From contig NZ_SMTL01000001.1 in NCBI RefSeq assembly GCF_004358025.1, positions 868,001-932,000 of the forward strand: DNA of 64,000 bases. The letters run 5' to 3'. The notes under the pieces were generated by a model. The model was not told where the DNA came from and ran no database searches. It worked only from the letters and a program-made list of their open reading frames with translations. Each line of letters opens with the position of its first letter. The stretch's first letter is position 1. Position numbers and translations under genes: made by a program. This document shows positions 45,262 through 54,190 of the stretch, piece by piece. Origin of the DNA: Rhizobium deserti. Its GTDB lineage: Bacteria; Pseudomonadota; Alphaproteobacteria; Rhizobiales; Rhizobiaceae.

Positions 45262-45597
45262 ATGAGGATCGCCCTGCCGCTGATCGTGAGCCTTGGCATG
45301 TTCACCACCATGACGTCGCTCTCGCTCGGGATCGGCTCGATGCTGCCAGCCGAAATGGGCATTCCCCTGCCTTTTGGCTTCGGTGGAGAACCTGCTTCCA
45401 AGACTGTCCTCCTGGCGATCATGCCGTTTGCGATCCTGATCGCAACGGCCGTTTTTGCACTTATTTGCAAGAACATCGGAACAACAGCACGGCATCCGGA
45501 GCGCTACATCATTCTCTGGCTGGCCGTCATTCTCCTTCTGTCCGTCGGCCACGGCCTGGTCATCCGCAGCGCCTTGATGTCGCTTGGGAGCACTTGA
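45262..45597 (+). CDS. Hypothetical membrane protein
   Basis: 111 residues with three likely membrane helices (about 3-25, 48-70 and 83-105). MRIALPLIVSLGMFTTMTSLSLGIG at the start and HPERYIILWLAVILLLSVGHG near the end. No family recognised. ATG at 45262 with GGAGA nine bases upstream. Divergent from suhB. Confidence 0.6.
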   Translation: MRIALPLIVSLGMFTTMTSLSLGIGSMLPAEMGIPLPFGFGGEPASKTVLLAIMPFAILIATAVFALICKNIGTTARHPERYIILWLAVILLLSVGHGLVIRSALMSLGST

Positions 45598-45619
45598 CGC
45601 TCGCTACCAGAACAGGCGA

Positions 45620-46744
45620 TCAACTGCGGCGGAACTTGTTGGCCGCTTCGATCGCTTGCCTCTGCTGTTCGTCGTTGATGCCGAGGTAGAAATCCTCAAG
45701 TTCCGGATCCTGCAGACCGGCCCGCCGTGACAGGACATACCACTTGGCCGCCTCGACTGGATCGGGACGCGTTCCGAGGGCATCGATGTAAAGGTGGGAG
45801 AGCTTGTTCTGGGCTACGACATTGCCGCGATGCGCGGCAATCCTCAGCCAATCGAAGCCGCGTTCGTAGTCCTTCTCGCCGCCGACACCATTGACGAGCC
45901 AGACGCCCATGTCGAGCTGCGCCGTGTCGAAGCCTGCCTTGGCGGCACGCTCCAGCCATTGCCGGGCCATCGACTTCTTTTGTGCCGGAAGATTCTTCAT
46001 TACTACGTAAAGCTGAGCCACCGCGTATTGCGCATCGGCGACGCCCTGTTCAGCCGCCTTTTCGTAGAAGGGCAGCGCGAGTTGAAGCCCTCTCTCACCG
46101 GGATTGTCGGAAATCAGGATCTGCGCCCAGTTGAACTGCGCAGAAGAATTGCCCGCTTCCGCGGCCCGCCGCATGTAGTCGTCCGCCTTCTTCTTATCGG
46201 CGGGCACATCCCGGCCGGTCATCAGAAGCAGCGCATACTGGAACATTCCAGCAGGATCGCCTCGTTCTGCCGCCTGTCCGTACCAGAAGGCTGCTGTTTT
46301 GGCGTCACGCTTGATGCCGAGACCCTTGGTCATCATTTCGGCCACCAGGGTTTGGGCAGCCGCATCCCCGGCGCTCGCCCGCTGCAAGGCCTTGCCGAGC
46401 GCCGTGACGTAAAGGCCCCGCTGATAAGCTCCGAAGGCCTCGTCGACAGGTCCTGTATAAGGCTTTTCGGCAGGCAACGGAGGTAGCCCTGCCCCCATTC
46501 GCTGGTAGAGCTCCACGCCGCCGGAGGGCACAATGCCATCGGGTTGATCCGCGTTCGACATGCCGCCTGCGTCAGGCGCTACAGGTCTTGTCATCACTTG
46601 GCGAGAGGACGGTTCCGGCGGCTCAGCCTGCGGCTGCTGCGATTGCGCTTGGGCAATGGCGGGCAAGACTGCGCCAACAGCCAGTGCGGCGATGAACAGA
46701 AAGGCGGTTTTATAAGCGTGACGGTTCCATGGCATGGATACCAT
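45620..46744 (-). CDS. Sel1-repeat (TPR-like) exported protein
   Basis: About 374 residues. Signal peptide (AFLFIAALAVGAVLPAIAQA), a Pro/Gln-rich linker to about residue 75, then four to six Sel1 repeats with the typical A-x-x-G-D-P/A-x-A pattern (GDAAAQTLVAEMMTKGLGI, AEAGNSSAQFNWAQ, AEQGVADAQYAVAQLY, AHRGNVVAQNKLSHLYIDALG). Sel1 proteins often build scaffolds at the envelope. Its ATG at 46744 overlaps the stop of the thiE-like gene. Confidence 0.85.
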   Translation of the reverse strand: MVSMPWNRHAYKTAFLFIAALAVGAVLPAIAQAQSQQPQAEPPEPSSRQVMTRPVAPDAGGMSNADQPDGIVPSGGVELYQRMGAGLPPLPAEKPYTGPVDEAFGAYQRGLYVTALGKALQRASAGDAAAQTLVAEMMTKGLGIKRDAKTAAFWYGQAAERGDPAGMFQYALLLMTGRDVPADKKKADDYMRRAAEAGNSSAQFNWAQILISDNPGERGLQLALPFYEKAAEQGVADAQYAVAQLYVVMKNLPAQKKSMARQWLERAAKAGFDTAQLDMGVWLVNGVGGEKDYERGFDWLRIAAHRGNVVAQNKLSHLYIDALGTRPDPVEAAKWYVLSRRAGLQDPELEDFYLGINDEQQRQAIEAANKFRRS

Positions 46745-47394
46745 CAAGCCTCAAACCGTGGCGCTTTTTCGTCGAGGATCGCATTGATCTGCCGGACCGC
46801 TTCGGCCGCGCCTTCCGGATGAGCAAAGACCGCGGACCGCATAGCGACAAATTCGGCGCCTGTCTCGGCGACAGCCAGAGCAGATGCCGCATCCGTGCCG
46901 CCCAAGACCACGCAAGGGATCTCGATCATCGAGGCCCACCATTCCGCCAGCGCTAGGTTCTTCGGATGCGCCTCCGGCTTGATGTCGCCATCCAGCTTGC
47001 CGAAGAAAATATAGTCGGGCCGCATCTCGCCGATTTCCAGCGCCGTATGCCGCTCGGCCCCACCGCCGGAGCCGACAATGAATTTCGGTGTGAACTTCTC
47101 GATGGTTTCCTTCAGTTCCGAGACTGCCGTCACATGCAGACCGTCGGCTTTGACGCGTCCGGCAACCCGGCTATCGCCTGCAATGATCGCAGCGGCACCC
47201 GCCGCCTGGATTTCGGGCACGAGTGCTTCGCACCGCTGCTGAAAAGCCTGATCGTCCTGACCGTATTGGGGAATGATAACGGAAGCCACGTCGCCGGTGG
47301 CCAATGCCTCCTGCAACTGCGTTTCGATCGCCTTGGCGTTCTCGCTTTCCGGCAGGACCAGGACGAGGCGGCAACGGTCTTCCTGTAATGTCAT
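46744..47394 (-). CDS. Thiamine phosphate synthase-like protein
   Basis: About 216 residues, ThiE/TenI TIM-barrel fold. GADSRVAGRVKADGLHV-like region (AGDSRVAGRVKADGLHVTA), FIVGSGGGAERHTALEIGE and IPCVVLGGTDAASALAVAETGAEFVAMRSAVF. It lacks some of the ThiE substrate residues, so it may be a paralogue rather than the main thiamine phosphate synthase. Start ATG 47394 (MTLQEDR) with GGGAAG; an ATG at 47406 is also in frame. Confidence 0.72.
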   Translation of the reverse strand: MTLQEDRCRLVLVLPESENAKAIETQLQEALATGDVASVIIPQYGQDDQAFQQRCEALVPEIQAAGAAAIIAGDSRVAGRVKADGLHVTAVSELKETIEKFTPKFIVGSGGGAERHTALEIGEMRPDYIFFGKLDGDIKPEAHPKNLALAEWWASMIEIPCVVLGGTDAASALAVAETGAEFVAMRSAVFAHPEGAAEAVRQINAILDEKAPRFEA

Positions 47395-47507
47395 ATTGCT
47401 TCCCATGCGGCGACGGCGGTTTGAGGCAATCCGTGCTCGTCTTCTCTTCCCAAGTTCGATAGACCGGAAGGATACGAGGATCAACAGCCGAAGCGGCCGA
47501 ACTGCTC

Positions 47508-48278
47508 ATGCCCGATACGCTTACTCTTGCTTTTTTCGCTGCCGCCATTCCTGCCGTGATGCTCGTGGGCCTGTCCAAGGGAGGGATAGGCGGTGCGATC
47601 GGCCTCCTCGGCGTACCACTGATGTCACTTGCGGTAGATCCCGTCCGGGCCGCCGCCATTTTCCTGCCGATCCTGATCCTCATGGATCTCGTGGCGCTAT
47701 GGTCCTGGCGCAATCACAATGACGCCAAGACCCTGCTGATGATCCTGCCCGGAGGGGTGATCGGCATAGCGCTCGGCTGGGCGACGTCGGCCTATGTCTC
47801 CGACAATGCCCTTCGACTGGTCATCGCGACCGCCACCATCCTCTTTACCCTGCGCTATTTCTGGCAAGTCTATGGCCCTCATTCAAACCGGCCGGTCGTC
47901 GCCTTGCCGCACCGCCCTGCCGCCGCGACCTTCTGGGGCGCGCTTTCCGGCTATGCCAGTTTCGTCGCGCATGCGGGAGGGCCGCCCTTCCAGATTTACG
48001 TCCTGCCGATGCGGCTCGACCCCAAATCCTACACCGGCGCCAGCATAAGGTTTTTCGCTATCGTCAATGCTGTGAAGGTTATCCCTTACTTCCTCCTCGG
48101 TGCACTCGATCGCGAAAACCTGACGATCTCGGCGACGCTTCTGCCGGTCGCCCTGGTCTCGACCATGGCTGGCGCGGCAGTGGTCAAGCACCTCAGGGCG
48201 GAGACCTTCTACCCGATGACATATGGGCTTGCACTGCTTGCAGGTCTGAAGCTTCTTTGGGACGGTTTGCCGATCTAA
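47508..48278 (+). CDS. TSUP family transporter (TauE/SafE)
   Basis: 256 residues, about eight membrane helices. The N-terminal GLSKGGIGGAIGLLGVPLMSLAVDPVRAA is the first TSUP repeat, and PPFQIYVLPMRLDP opens the second. TSUP proteins export sulfite, sulfoacetate and similar anions. A link to the sqd genes cannot be inferred from position. ATG at 47508. Confidence 0.87.
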   Translation: MPDTLTLAFFAAAIPAVMLVGLSKGGIGGAIGLLGVPLMSLAVDPVRAAAIFLPILILMDLVALWSWRNHNDAKTLLMILPGGVIGIALGWATSAYVSDNALRLVIATATILFTLRYFWQVYGPHSNRPVVALPHRPAAATFWGALSGYASFVAHAGGPPFQIYVLPMRLDPKSYTGASIRFFAIVNAVKVIPYFLLGALDRENLTISATLLPVALVSTMAGAAVVKHLRAETFYPMTYGLALLAGLKLLWDGLPI

Positions 48279-48486
48279 ACGAAGAGGTGAACAAGGCAGT
48301 CGGTCGGCCACAGCTGCCGCAAGCGACATTCGGCACAGGCAGAACATGCCTAGTGGGAATGGCTTCTGGCCGTGATCCTTGCGAACCACGACCAGAATCT
48401 TGTCTTGGGATTATTTGTGCCGCTTATTAGAAATGCCTCTTACTGATCATGACGTGAGGCGGCGGCGGGCTCTCCTATGTTGAGAA

Positions 48487-48663
48487 CTAGTGACGCGTAG
48501 AGGCTTTCAGGCGTTGCAGCTCATCCTTGAGACGCAACTTGCGGCGCTTGATTTCAGCGATCTCGCGATCATCGGAAGAGGGAGACGCAAGAATGGACTG
48601 GAGCTCCTCCTCAAGAGCGACGTGCTTCTTTTCAAGCGATGCGATATGAGCCTGGACGGTCAT
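48487..48663 (-). CDS. DUF465/YdcH-type small protein
   Basis: 58 residues: TVQAHIASLEKKHVALEEELQ then a basic helix (RREIAEI-like EIAEIKRRKLRLKDELQRL), the DUF465 pattern. The true start is the ATG at 48663 with a GGAAGGA site; the frame extends to 48768. Function unknown. Confidence 0.8.
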   Translation of the reverse strand: MTVQAHIASLEKKHVALEEELQSILASPSSDDREIAEIKRRKLRLKDELQRLKASTRH

Positions 48664-48892
48664 GTGGCATGTTCCTTCCTTGAACACCTGCCCCGGCTGT
48701 TCCCTTAGCCGAGGCTTCAGGTTTGCAACAGAAGTGTGACACGATTGATCCGCTTTGTCGAAGGACAAATCGTGGTTTCAAAGAGGCAAATTCATGACCT
48801 TGTCTAACTAGCCGTTAACGCGGTTTGATGGTAGGAGCTTGCCAAACACGCCGGCGACCTTCAAAAGCCGGAGGAGACATGGGGACTAGTGA

Positions 48893-49096
48893 ATGCCTGA
48901 TCAGGAGAAGGCGGATATCCGGCTTGCGCTTGCAAAACTGCGGCAGGAGCACGAGGATTATGACGCTGCGATCAATGCCATGATCCAGGTCGGCTGCGAT
49001 GCCCTGCGCGTCCAGCGGATGAAAAAGAAGAAGCTGGCTCTCAAGGACAGGATGACCCAGATCGAGGACCAGATCGTCCCGGACATCATCGCCTAG
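48893..49096 (+). CDS. DUF465/YdcH-type small protein, paralogue
   Basis: 67 residues with the DUF465 KKKKLALKD core and an N-terminal helix (ADIRLALAKLRQEHEDYDAAINAM). An in-frame stop lies just upstream, so the ATG at 48893 is the start, although the strong GGAGGAG site near 48870 is better spaced for an out-of-frame ATG at 48879. It lies 9 bases before purE. Confidence 0.78.
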   Translation: MPDQEKADIRLALAKLRQEHEDYDAAINAMIQVGCDALRVQRMKKKKLALKDRMTQIEDQIVPDIIA

Positions 49097-49105
49097 GAGG
49101 AAGCC

Positions 49106-49606
49106 ATGCTGGCCGAACGACCCGCCGTCGCCATTATCATGGGCAGCCAGTCCGACTGGGAAACGATGAAGAACGCCGCCGATACGCTCGAGGCGCTCGA
49201 TATCGGCTATGAAGCCCGCATCATTTCCGCGCATCGCACGCCGGACCGGCTGGTGAGCTTTGCGAAAGGCGCGCGCGACGAAGGTTTTCAGGTGATTATT
49301 GCGGGTGCCGGTGGCGCCGCCCACCTGCCGGGCATGACCGCCTCCATGACGGCGCTCCCCGTTTTCGGCGTGCCAGTTCAGTCAAAGACACTCTCGGGGC
49401 AGGACAGTCTCCTGTCGATCGTGCAGATGCCGGCCGGAATTCCGGTTGGGACGCTGGCGATCGGAAGGGCCGGCGCCGTCAACGCAGCATTGCTTGCGGC
49501 CGCCGTTCTGGCGCTGCATGACGAGGAGATCGCTGATCGCCTCGACGAATGGCGGGCCCGCCAAAGCGCGTCCGTGGCCGATTATCCGATCGACGAGGCA
49601 CCATGA
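49106..49606 (+). CDS. purE: N5-carboxyaminoimidazole ribonucleotide mutase PurE
   Basis: 166 residues, purine synthesis. Motifs [13 protein letters not shown] (about residue 9), SAHRTPDRL (about 39) and [26 protein letters not shown] (about 68). Class I PurE shape. GGAGGA site 5-8 bases before the ATG; its stop overlaps the purK start. Confidence 0.97.
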   Translation: MLAERPAVAIIMGSQSDWETMKNAADTLEALDIGYEARIISAHRTPDRLVSFAKGARDEGFQVIIAGAGGAAHLPGMTASMTALPVFGVPVQSKTLSGQDSLLSIVQMPAGIPVGTLAIGRAGAVNAALLAAAVLALHDEEIADRLDEWRARQSASVADYPIDEAP

Positions 49607-50676
49607 CCATCCGCACGATCGGCATTATTGGCGGCGGCCAACTCGGCCGAATGCTGGCCATGGCCGCAGCGCGGCTGAATTTCCGGACCGTGATTCTCGA
49701 GCCACAAACGGATTGTCCCGCCGCGCAGGTCGCCAATCAGCAGATCGTCGCGGCCTATGACGATCCGGCAGCCCTTACCCAGATGGCCGACCTATGCGAC
49801 GTCATCACCTACGAGTTCGAGAACGTTCCCGTAGCCGCAGCCGAGTATCTGCAGCGCTCGCTGCCGGTCTACCCGCCTGCCAAGGCGCTGGACGTGGCGC
49901 AGGATCGGTTGACGGAAAAGCGTTTCCTCAATTCCTGCGGAATCGAAACGGCGAAATTCCACCCGGTCGACAATCAGGTAGACCTGGAAAAAGCGCTTGC
50001 CGATTTCGGCGGCCAAGGCGTCCTCAAGACCCGTAGGCTTGGCTATGACGGCAAGGGACAGCGCGTTTTCCGCACCGCGCAGGACGATGCGGCCGGCACA
50101 TACGAAGCCTTCGGCAGCGTGCCGCTGATTCTCGAGAGCCTGGTCTCGTTCGAGCGCGAAGTCTCGATCATTGCTGCGCGCGCAGCGGACGGTACTATCG
50201 CCTGCTACGATCCGGCCGAAAACGTCCATCGGGACGGCATCTTGCACACCTCCACCCTGCCCGCGCGACTCAGCGACAGGGCCGCCGACATGGCCCGCGA
50301 AGCGGCCGAGCGGCTTCTGGCAGCGTTGGATTACGTCGGCGTCATCGGCATGGAATTCTTTCTCATGGCCGACAACGAGCTTATCGCTAATGAAATTGCT
50401 CCTCGTGTCCACAATTCCGGCCATTGGACGGAGGCGGCCTGTGTGGTTTCGCAGTTCGAGCAGCATATCCGTGCCGTCACCGGTCTTGCACTGGGAAGCC
50501 CCGCCCGTCATTCCGATTGCGTTATGACCAACCTGATCGGCGACGACATTCTGGACCTGCCGACTTGGTTGTCCAGGAAAGACGTGCTGGCTCATCTTTA
50601 CGGCAAGACGGAAGCAAGGCCAGGCCGCAAAATGGGCCATGTTACCCAGCTTATAGGCTCGAAAACCTCGTCATAA
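49603..50676 (+). CDS. purK: N5-carboxyaminoimidazole ribonucleotide synthase PurK
   Basis: 357 residues. ATP-grasp enzyme; [14 protein letters not shown] (residues 8-21), [10 protein letters not shown] (about 148), and [18 protein letters not shown] (about 263). The ATG at 49603 overlaps the purE stop (ATGA); a longer frame back to 49549 overlaps purE and is not favoured. Confidence 0.96.
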   Translation: MTIRTIGIIGGGQLGRMLAMAAARLNFRTVILEPQTDCPAAQVANQQIVAAYDDPAALTQMADLCDVITYEFENVPVAAAEYLQRSLPVYPPAKALDVAQDRLTEKRFLNSCGIETAKFHPVDNQVDLEKALADFGGQGVLKTRRLGYDGKGQRVFRTAQDDAAGTYEAFGSVPLILESLVSFEREVSIIAARAADGTIACYDPAENVHRDGILHTSTLPARLSDRAADMAREAAERLLAALDYVGVIGMEFFLMADNELIANEIAPRVHNSGHWTEAACVVSQFEQHIRAVTGLALGSPARHSDCVMTNLIGDDILDLPTWLSRKDVLAHLYGKTEARPGRKMGHVTQLIGSKTSS

Positions 50677-50678
50677 GG

Positions 50679-50707
50679 TTGACATGAGCCGAGGCTCGGG
50701 TTATCTG
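50679..50707 (+). promoter_or_regulatory. Sigma-70-type promoter for rpmJ
   Basis: TTGACA (50679-50684), 17-base spacer, TATCTG (50702-50707). This is a near-consensus -35 with a good -10. The spacer itself holds a small inverted repeat GAGCC/GGCTC. It starts 3 bases past the purK stop. Confidence 0.65.
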
Positions 50708-50722
50708 CCTCGCCAACTTGAG

Positions 50723-50760
50723 AGCGCGCTCCTCTTGCACAAACAGGCGGCGCGCTTTTG
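50723..50760 (+). terminator. Terminator-like hairpin in the rpmJ leader
   Basis: Stem AGCGCGC (50723-50729) with GCGCGCT (50750-50756), then TTTTG. It is 49 bases before the rpmJ ATG and downstream of the promoter, so it can act as an attenuator or leader structure. The loop is 20 bases, so it is not a tight hairpin. Confidence 0.5.
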
Positions 50761-50808
50761 ATTGATAACAGGCGGCTTTCCAAGCCCACAGATTGCTGGA
50801 CCGGAAAA

Positions 50809-50934
50809 ATGAAGATCAAGAACTCGCTCAAGGCGCTTATGACCCGTCACCGCGACAACCGTCTGGTTCGCCGCAAGGGCCGCGTTTACATCATCAACAA
50901 GATGAACCCGCGCTTCAAGGCTCGTCAGGGCTGA
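50809..50934 (+). CDS. rpmJ: 50S ribosomal protein L36, zinc-free (type B) form
   Basis: 41 residues: [18 protein letters not shown] then [21 protein letters not shown]. It has no cysteine, so it is the type B (C-minus, YkgO-like) form. Too short to be listed by a 60-residue cut-off. ATG at 50809 preceded by CCGGAAAA. Confidence 0.96.
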   Translation: MKIKNSLKALMTRHRDNRLVRRKGRVYIINKMNPRFKARQG

Positions 50935-51004
50935 TATGGCTTCGGCTCCGGTTTGACCGAGCCGATCAATTTATTGCCAGGGCGATAAATCGGGTTTGAT
51001 ATTG

Positions 51005-51036
51005 AGCGCATGCGGATTACCTTATCCGCATGCGCT
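51005..51036. repeat. Perfect 13-bp inverted repeat over the next start codon
   Basis: Arms AGCGCATGCGGAT (51005-51017) and ATCCGCATGCGCT (51024-51036) with a 6-base loop. The downstream arm contains the ATG (51030) of the TPR gene. TTTTCGTTT follows, so it may also end rpmJ transcription. Confidence 0.85.
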
Positions 51037-51638
51037 ATTTTCGTTTGATCCCTATCGCCCTGACCGCAGCACTATCCTGCAGCTCTGTTCTCGCCCAGGT
51101 TCCTGAGCAGCCTCCGGCAGGCGGCTCCACCGTCGCGGCTGCAGCACCGATGGCTGCCACCAAACCGGTAGACCCCTTGTTTGAAGCGCTGAAGCGTGAA
51201 CGGGATCCGCAGAAGGCGCGGGGCATAGCCAGCCAGATTTTCTCCGACCTCAATGATTCGGGCAGCGCTACGGTCAATCTGCTGATGCAGTGGGCGACCA
51301 CCGCCATGAAGGAAAAGCGCAATGGCGCTGCGCTCGACTTCCTCGATCAGGTCATCGTGCTGGATCCCGCCTATCCGGAAGGCTGGCAGCGCCGGGCGAC
51401 GCTCCACTATACGATGGGTGAGACTCGCAAATCCATGGCGGATATTTCCGAGGTCCTGCGCCGCGAACCCCGACATCTGGGTGCCCTGGCTGGTATGGCT
51501 GGCATTCTAACCGAAGCGGGAAAGGACGAGCTCGCCCTCAAGGCGTGGGAGCGTTACTTGGAAGTCTACCCGGCCGATCGGGATGCGCAGGAAGCAGTCA
51601 CCAAGCTCACCGAGAAGATCGCAGGCAGCCGGACTTGA
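51030..51638 (+). CDS. Exported TPR-repeat protein
   Basis: 202 residues. Signal peptide (MRYFRLIPIALTAALSCSSVLA, cleaved near residue 22), a low-complexity linker, then tetratricopeptide repeats (LDFLDQVIVLDPAYPEGWQRRATLHYTMG; LAGMAGILTEAGKDELALKAWERYLEVYP). Usually a periplasmic scaffold. No good ribosome binding site is visible because the hairpin covers the start. Confidence 0.85.
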   Translation: MRYFRLIPIALTAALSCSSVLAQVPEQPPAGGSTVAAAAPMAATKPVDPLFEALKRERDPQKARGIASQIFSDLNDSGSATVNLLMQWATTAMKEKRNGAALDFLDQVIVLDPAYPEGWQRRATLHYTMGETRKSMADISEVLRREPRHLGALAGMAGILTEAGKDELALKAWERYLEVYPADRDAQEAVTKLTEKIAGSRT

Positions 51639-51654
51639 GCGAGTCGCCCCTCCC

Positions 51655-52695
51655 ATGATGCTCCTGCCCATCGCAGCCATGGGCGTTGTCGCCGGCACCT
51701 ATGGCTTCACCGCCTGGAAGGCCCGGACGATCGAAGCCTCCTTTCCCAATATCGGCGAACTGACGGATGTCGGCGGGTTCAGGATGAACAGCCTGCATCT
51801 GCCGGCAGGTCCCGGTGCCGATCTGCCGCCCTTAGTTTTTATCCATGGCGCCAGCGGAAATCTGCGCGATCAGGAGACCGCCTTTCGCAAGGCACTCGAA
51901 GGCAGGGGCGAACTGCTGTTCGTCGACCGACCTGGCCACGGCTATTCCGAACGCGGCGGCCCTGACAACGATCATCCGGACGGGCAGGCCTCCGCCATCG
52001 CCAGATTGATGGACAAGCGCGGCATGGAGAAAGCCATCATCGTCGGGCACTCCTTCGGTGGCGCGATCGCTGCAAGCTTTGCGCTTTATCATCCGGAGAA
52101 GACCTTAGGTCTGCTGCTGATGGCACCGGCCACGCATCCCTGGCCCGGAACGATTGGCTGGTATTACAAGCTGACATCGCGACCGCTGCTCGGCTGGCTG
52201 TTCAGCCACCTGCTGTCGCTGCCGGCCGGCCTGGTGCTGATGGACAAGGCGATCGATGCGGTTTTCCACCCTAACCCTCGGCCGCCGACCTATCTCATAG
52301 ACGGTGCACCGGCTCTGGTACTGCGGCCGAAGAATTTCCGCGCGAATGCGATCGATGTCGCCAATCTCAACAGCTATGTCAGGCGCGTTTCTCCACATTA
52401 CCGCGAGATCGAAGCGCCGACGGTGATCATCACCGGCGATAGCGATGCGATCGTTGCCGAAGAGATCCATTCGCGCGGCCTCGCCCGCGATATTGCGGGC
52501 TCCGAACTGGTTGTCATCCGCAATCTCGGCCACAAGCCGGACTATGTGGCAACCGATGTGGCGATCGCTGCGATCGAGAAGCTTGGCGGCCATGAGCGCG
52601 ACCTTGATATCGCGGCAAGACGCGCAGAACGAAGGCTGGCAGCCACCGAAGACCATGCAGCACCTGAGCTCGACCTGTCGATCGAGAAAGCCTGA
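51655..52695 (+). CDS. Alpha/beta hydrolase
   Basis: About 346 residues. An N-terminal hydrophobic segment (LLPIAAMGVVAGTYGF) may anchor it in the inner membrane. Catalytic serine in VGHSFGGA (about residue 130), HG oxyanion loop VFIHGASGN, and catalytic His in LGHKPD (about 295). Substrate unknown. The start is the ATG at 51655, 17 bases past the TPR stop; a longer frame at 51583 overlaps the TPR gene. Confidence 0.85.
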   Translation: MMLLPIAAMGVVAGTYGFTAWKARTIEASFPNIGELTDVGGFRMNSLHLPAGPGADLPPLVFIHGASGNLRDQETAFRKALEGRGELLFVDRPGHGYSERGGPDNDHPDGQASAIARLMDKRGMEKAIIVGHSFGGAIAASFALYHPEKTLGLLLMAPATHPWPGTIGWYYKLTSRPLLGWLFSHLLSLPAGLVLMDKAIDAVFHPNPRPPTYLIDGAPALVLRPKNFRANAIDVANLNSYVRRVSPHYREIEAPTVIITGDSDAIVAEEIHSRGLARDIAGSELVVIRNLGHKPDYVATDVAIAAIEKLGGHERDLDIAARRAERRLAATEDHAAPELDLSIEKA

Positions 52696-52701
52696 ACAAG
52701 C

Positions 52702-52725
52702 AAAAGCCGCCGGATTACCGACGGC
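52702..52725 (-). terminator. Terminator of pyk
   Basis: On the minus strand, an 8-bp stem GCCGTCGG (52725-52718) with CCGGCGGC (52713-52706) having one G-U pair, a 4-base loop, then TTTTGCTT. Confidence 0.7.
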
Positions 52726-52750
52726 TCGAATCGCTGAGCAGATTATGGAG

Positions 52751-54190
52751 TCAGATACCGGTCTGTCCGTCTGCACCGATATAGGCAATCCGGATCATGT
52801 TGGTCGCTCCGGGCGTTCCCAATGGAACACCGGCCGAAATAATAATCCGGTCACCCGGACTGCCGAATCCCTCGGATACGACGATGCGGCAGGCGCGGTT
52901 CACCATGTCATCCAGGTCGGTCGCATCGTGGGTAACGACGCAATGCAGGCCCCAAACCACTGACAGGCGCCGCGCCGTCTTTATGATTGGCGAAAGCGCG
53001 ATGATCGGCACCTGCGGCCGTTCGCGCGAGGCGCGCAGGCCAGTGGTTCCCGACGAAGTATAGGTGACGATTGCCGACAGCTTCAGCGTTTCGGCGATCT
53101 GGCGCGAGGCAAGTGAGATCGCGTCCGCTCCCGTCGCTTCCGGCGTGGCGCGCTGCGCATAGATGATGTTCGGATAATAGGGATCCTGCTCGACCGTATG
53201 AGCGATCGACGCCATCATAGAGACGGCTTCAACCGGATACTCGCCGGAAGCCGATTCGGCAGACAGCATGATCGCATCGGCGCCTTCGAAGACGGCAATC
53301 GACACGTCGGAGACTTCTGCGCGGGTCGGAACTGGGGCCGAGATCATTGATTCGAGCATCTGGGTCGCGACGACGACGGGCTTGCCGGCACGCCGACAGG
53401 CGCGGGTGAGTTGCTTCTGGATGCCCGGGACGGCTTCAAGCGGCATCTCGACGCCGAGGTCGCCACGCGCTACCATGACAGCATCGGAAAGCTCGATGAT
53501 TTCGTCAATGCGCTCCAGCGCCTGCGGCTTTTCGATCTTCGACATGATACCGACGCGGCCGCGGGCAATCTTGCGAACTTCGGCAAGGTCTTCCGGTCGC
53601 TGCACAAACGAAAGCGCGACCCAATCGACGTCATCTGTCGCTAGCACGGCATCGAGGTCGGCGCGGTCCTTGTCCGTCAGCACGCCGACAGTCAGGATCG
53701 TATCGGGAAGGCTGACGCCCTTGCGGTCCGAAATGCTGGTACCGGCGACGACGGTGCAGACAATGCTCTTGCCATCTGCCTCGACAGCCTTCAACGCCAG
53801 CTTTCCGTCGTCGATCAATAGCCGGTCGCCGACTTTAACGGCTTCCAGGATTTCCGGATGCGGCAGGAAGACCCGGTTTTCGTCGCCCGGCTCCTGGTTG
53901 TTGTCGAGCGTGAAAGTCTGGCCCGGCTTCAGCGCCACCTTCGTATTGGCAAATTTGCCGACGCGCAGCTTGGGCCCCTGGAGATCGGCGAGGATACCGA
54001 TCGGCCGTCCACTCCTGGCTTCGACAGCGCGGATCCGCTGGATCAGCGTGCGCATGGTGTCGTGGCTGGCATGGCTCATATTGATGCGGAAAAGATCGGC
54101 CCCTGCTTCATGCAGCTTCTGGATCATTTCCTCTTCGGAGGAAGCAGGTCCCAGCGTGGCAAGGATTTTAACTTTGCGGTTGCGCCTCAT
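52751..54190 (-). CDS. pyk: Pyruvate kinase
   Basis: 479 residues, final step of glycolysis. KILATLGPASS near the N-terminus, FRINMSHASHDT (about 34), LADLQGPKLRVG, VSLPDTILTVGVLTDKDRADLD (about 160), IMSKIEKPQALERIDEI and ARGDLGVEMPLE (about 245), and QMLESMI (about 285). ATG at 54190 overlaps the DUF1036 stop (ATGA), so the two are co-translated. Confidence 0.97.
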   Translation of the reverse strand: MRRNRKVKILATLGPASSEEEMIQKLHEAGADLFRINMSHASHDTMRTLIQRIRAVEARSGRPIGILADLQGPKLRVGKFANTKVALKPGQTFTLDNNQEPGDENRVFLPHPEILEAVKVGDRLLIDDGKLALKAVEADGKSIVCTVVAGTSISDRKGVSLPDTILTVGVLTDKDRADLDAVLATDDVDWVALSFVQRPEDLAEVRKIARGRVGIMSKIEKPQALERIDEIIELSDAVMVARGDLGVEMPLEAVPGIQKQLTRACRRAGKPVVVATQMLESMISAPVPTRAEVSDVSIAVFEGADAIMLSAESASGEYPVEAVSMMASIAHTVEQDPYYPNIIYAQRATPEATGADAISLASRQIAETLKLSAIVTYTSSGTTGLRASRERPQVPIIALSPIIKTARRLSVVWGLHCVVTHDATDLDDMVNRACRIVVSEGFGSPGDRIIISAGVPLGTPGATNMIRIAYIGADGQTGI

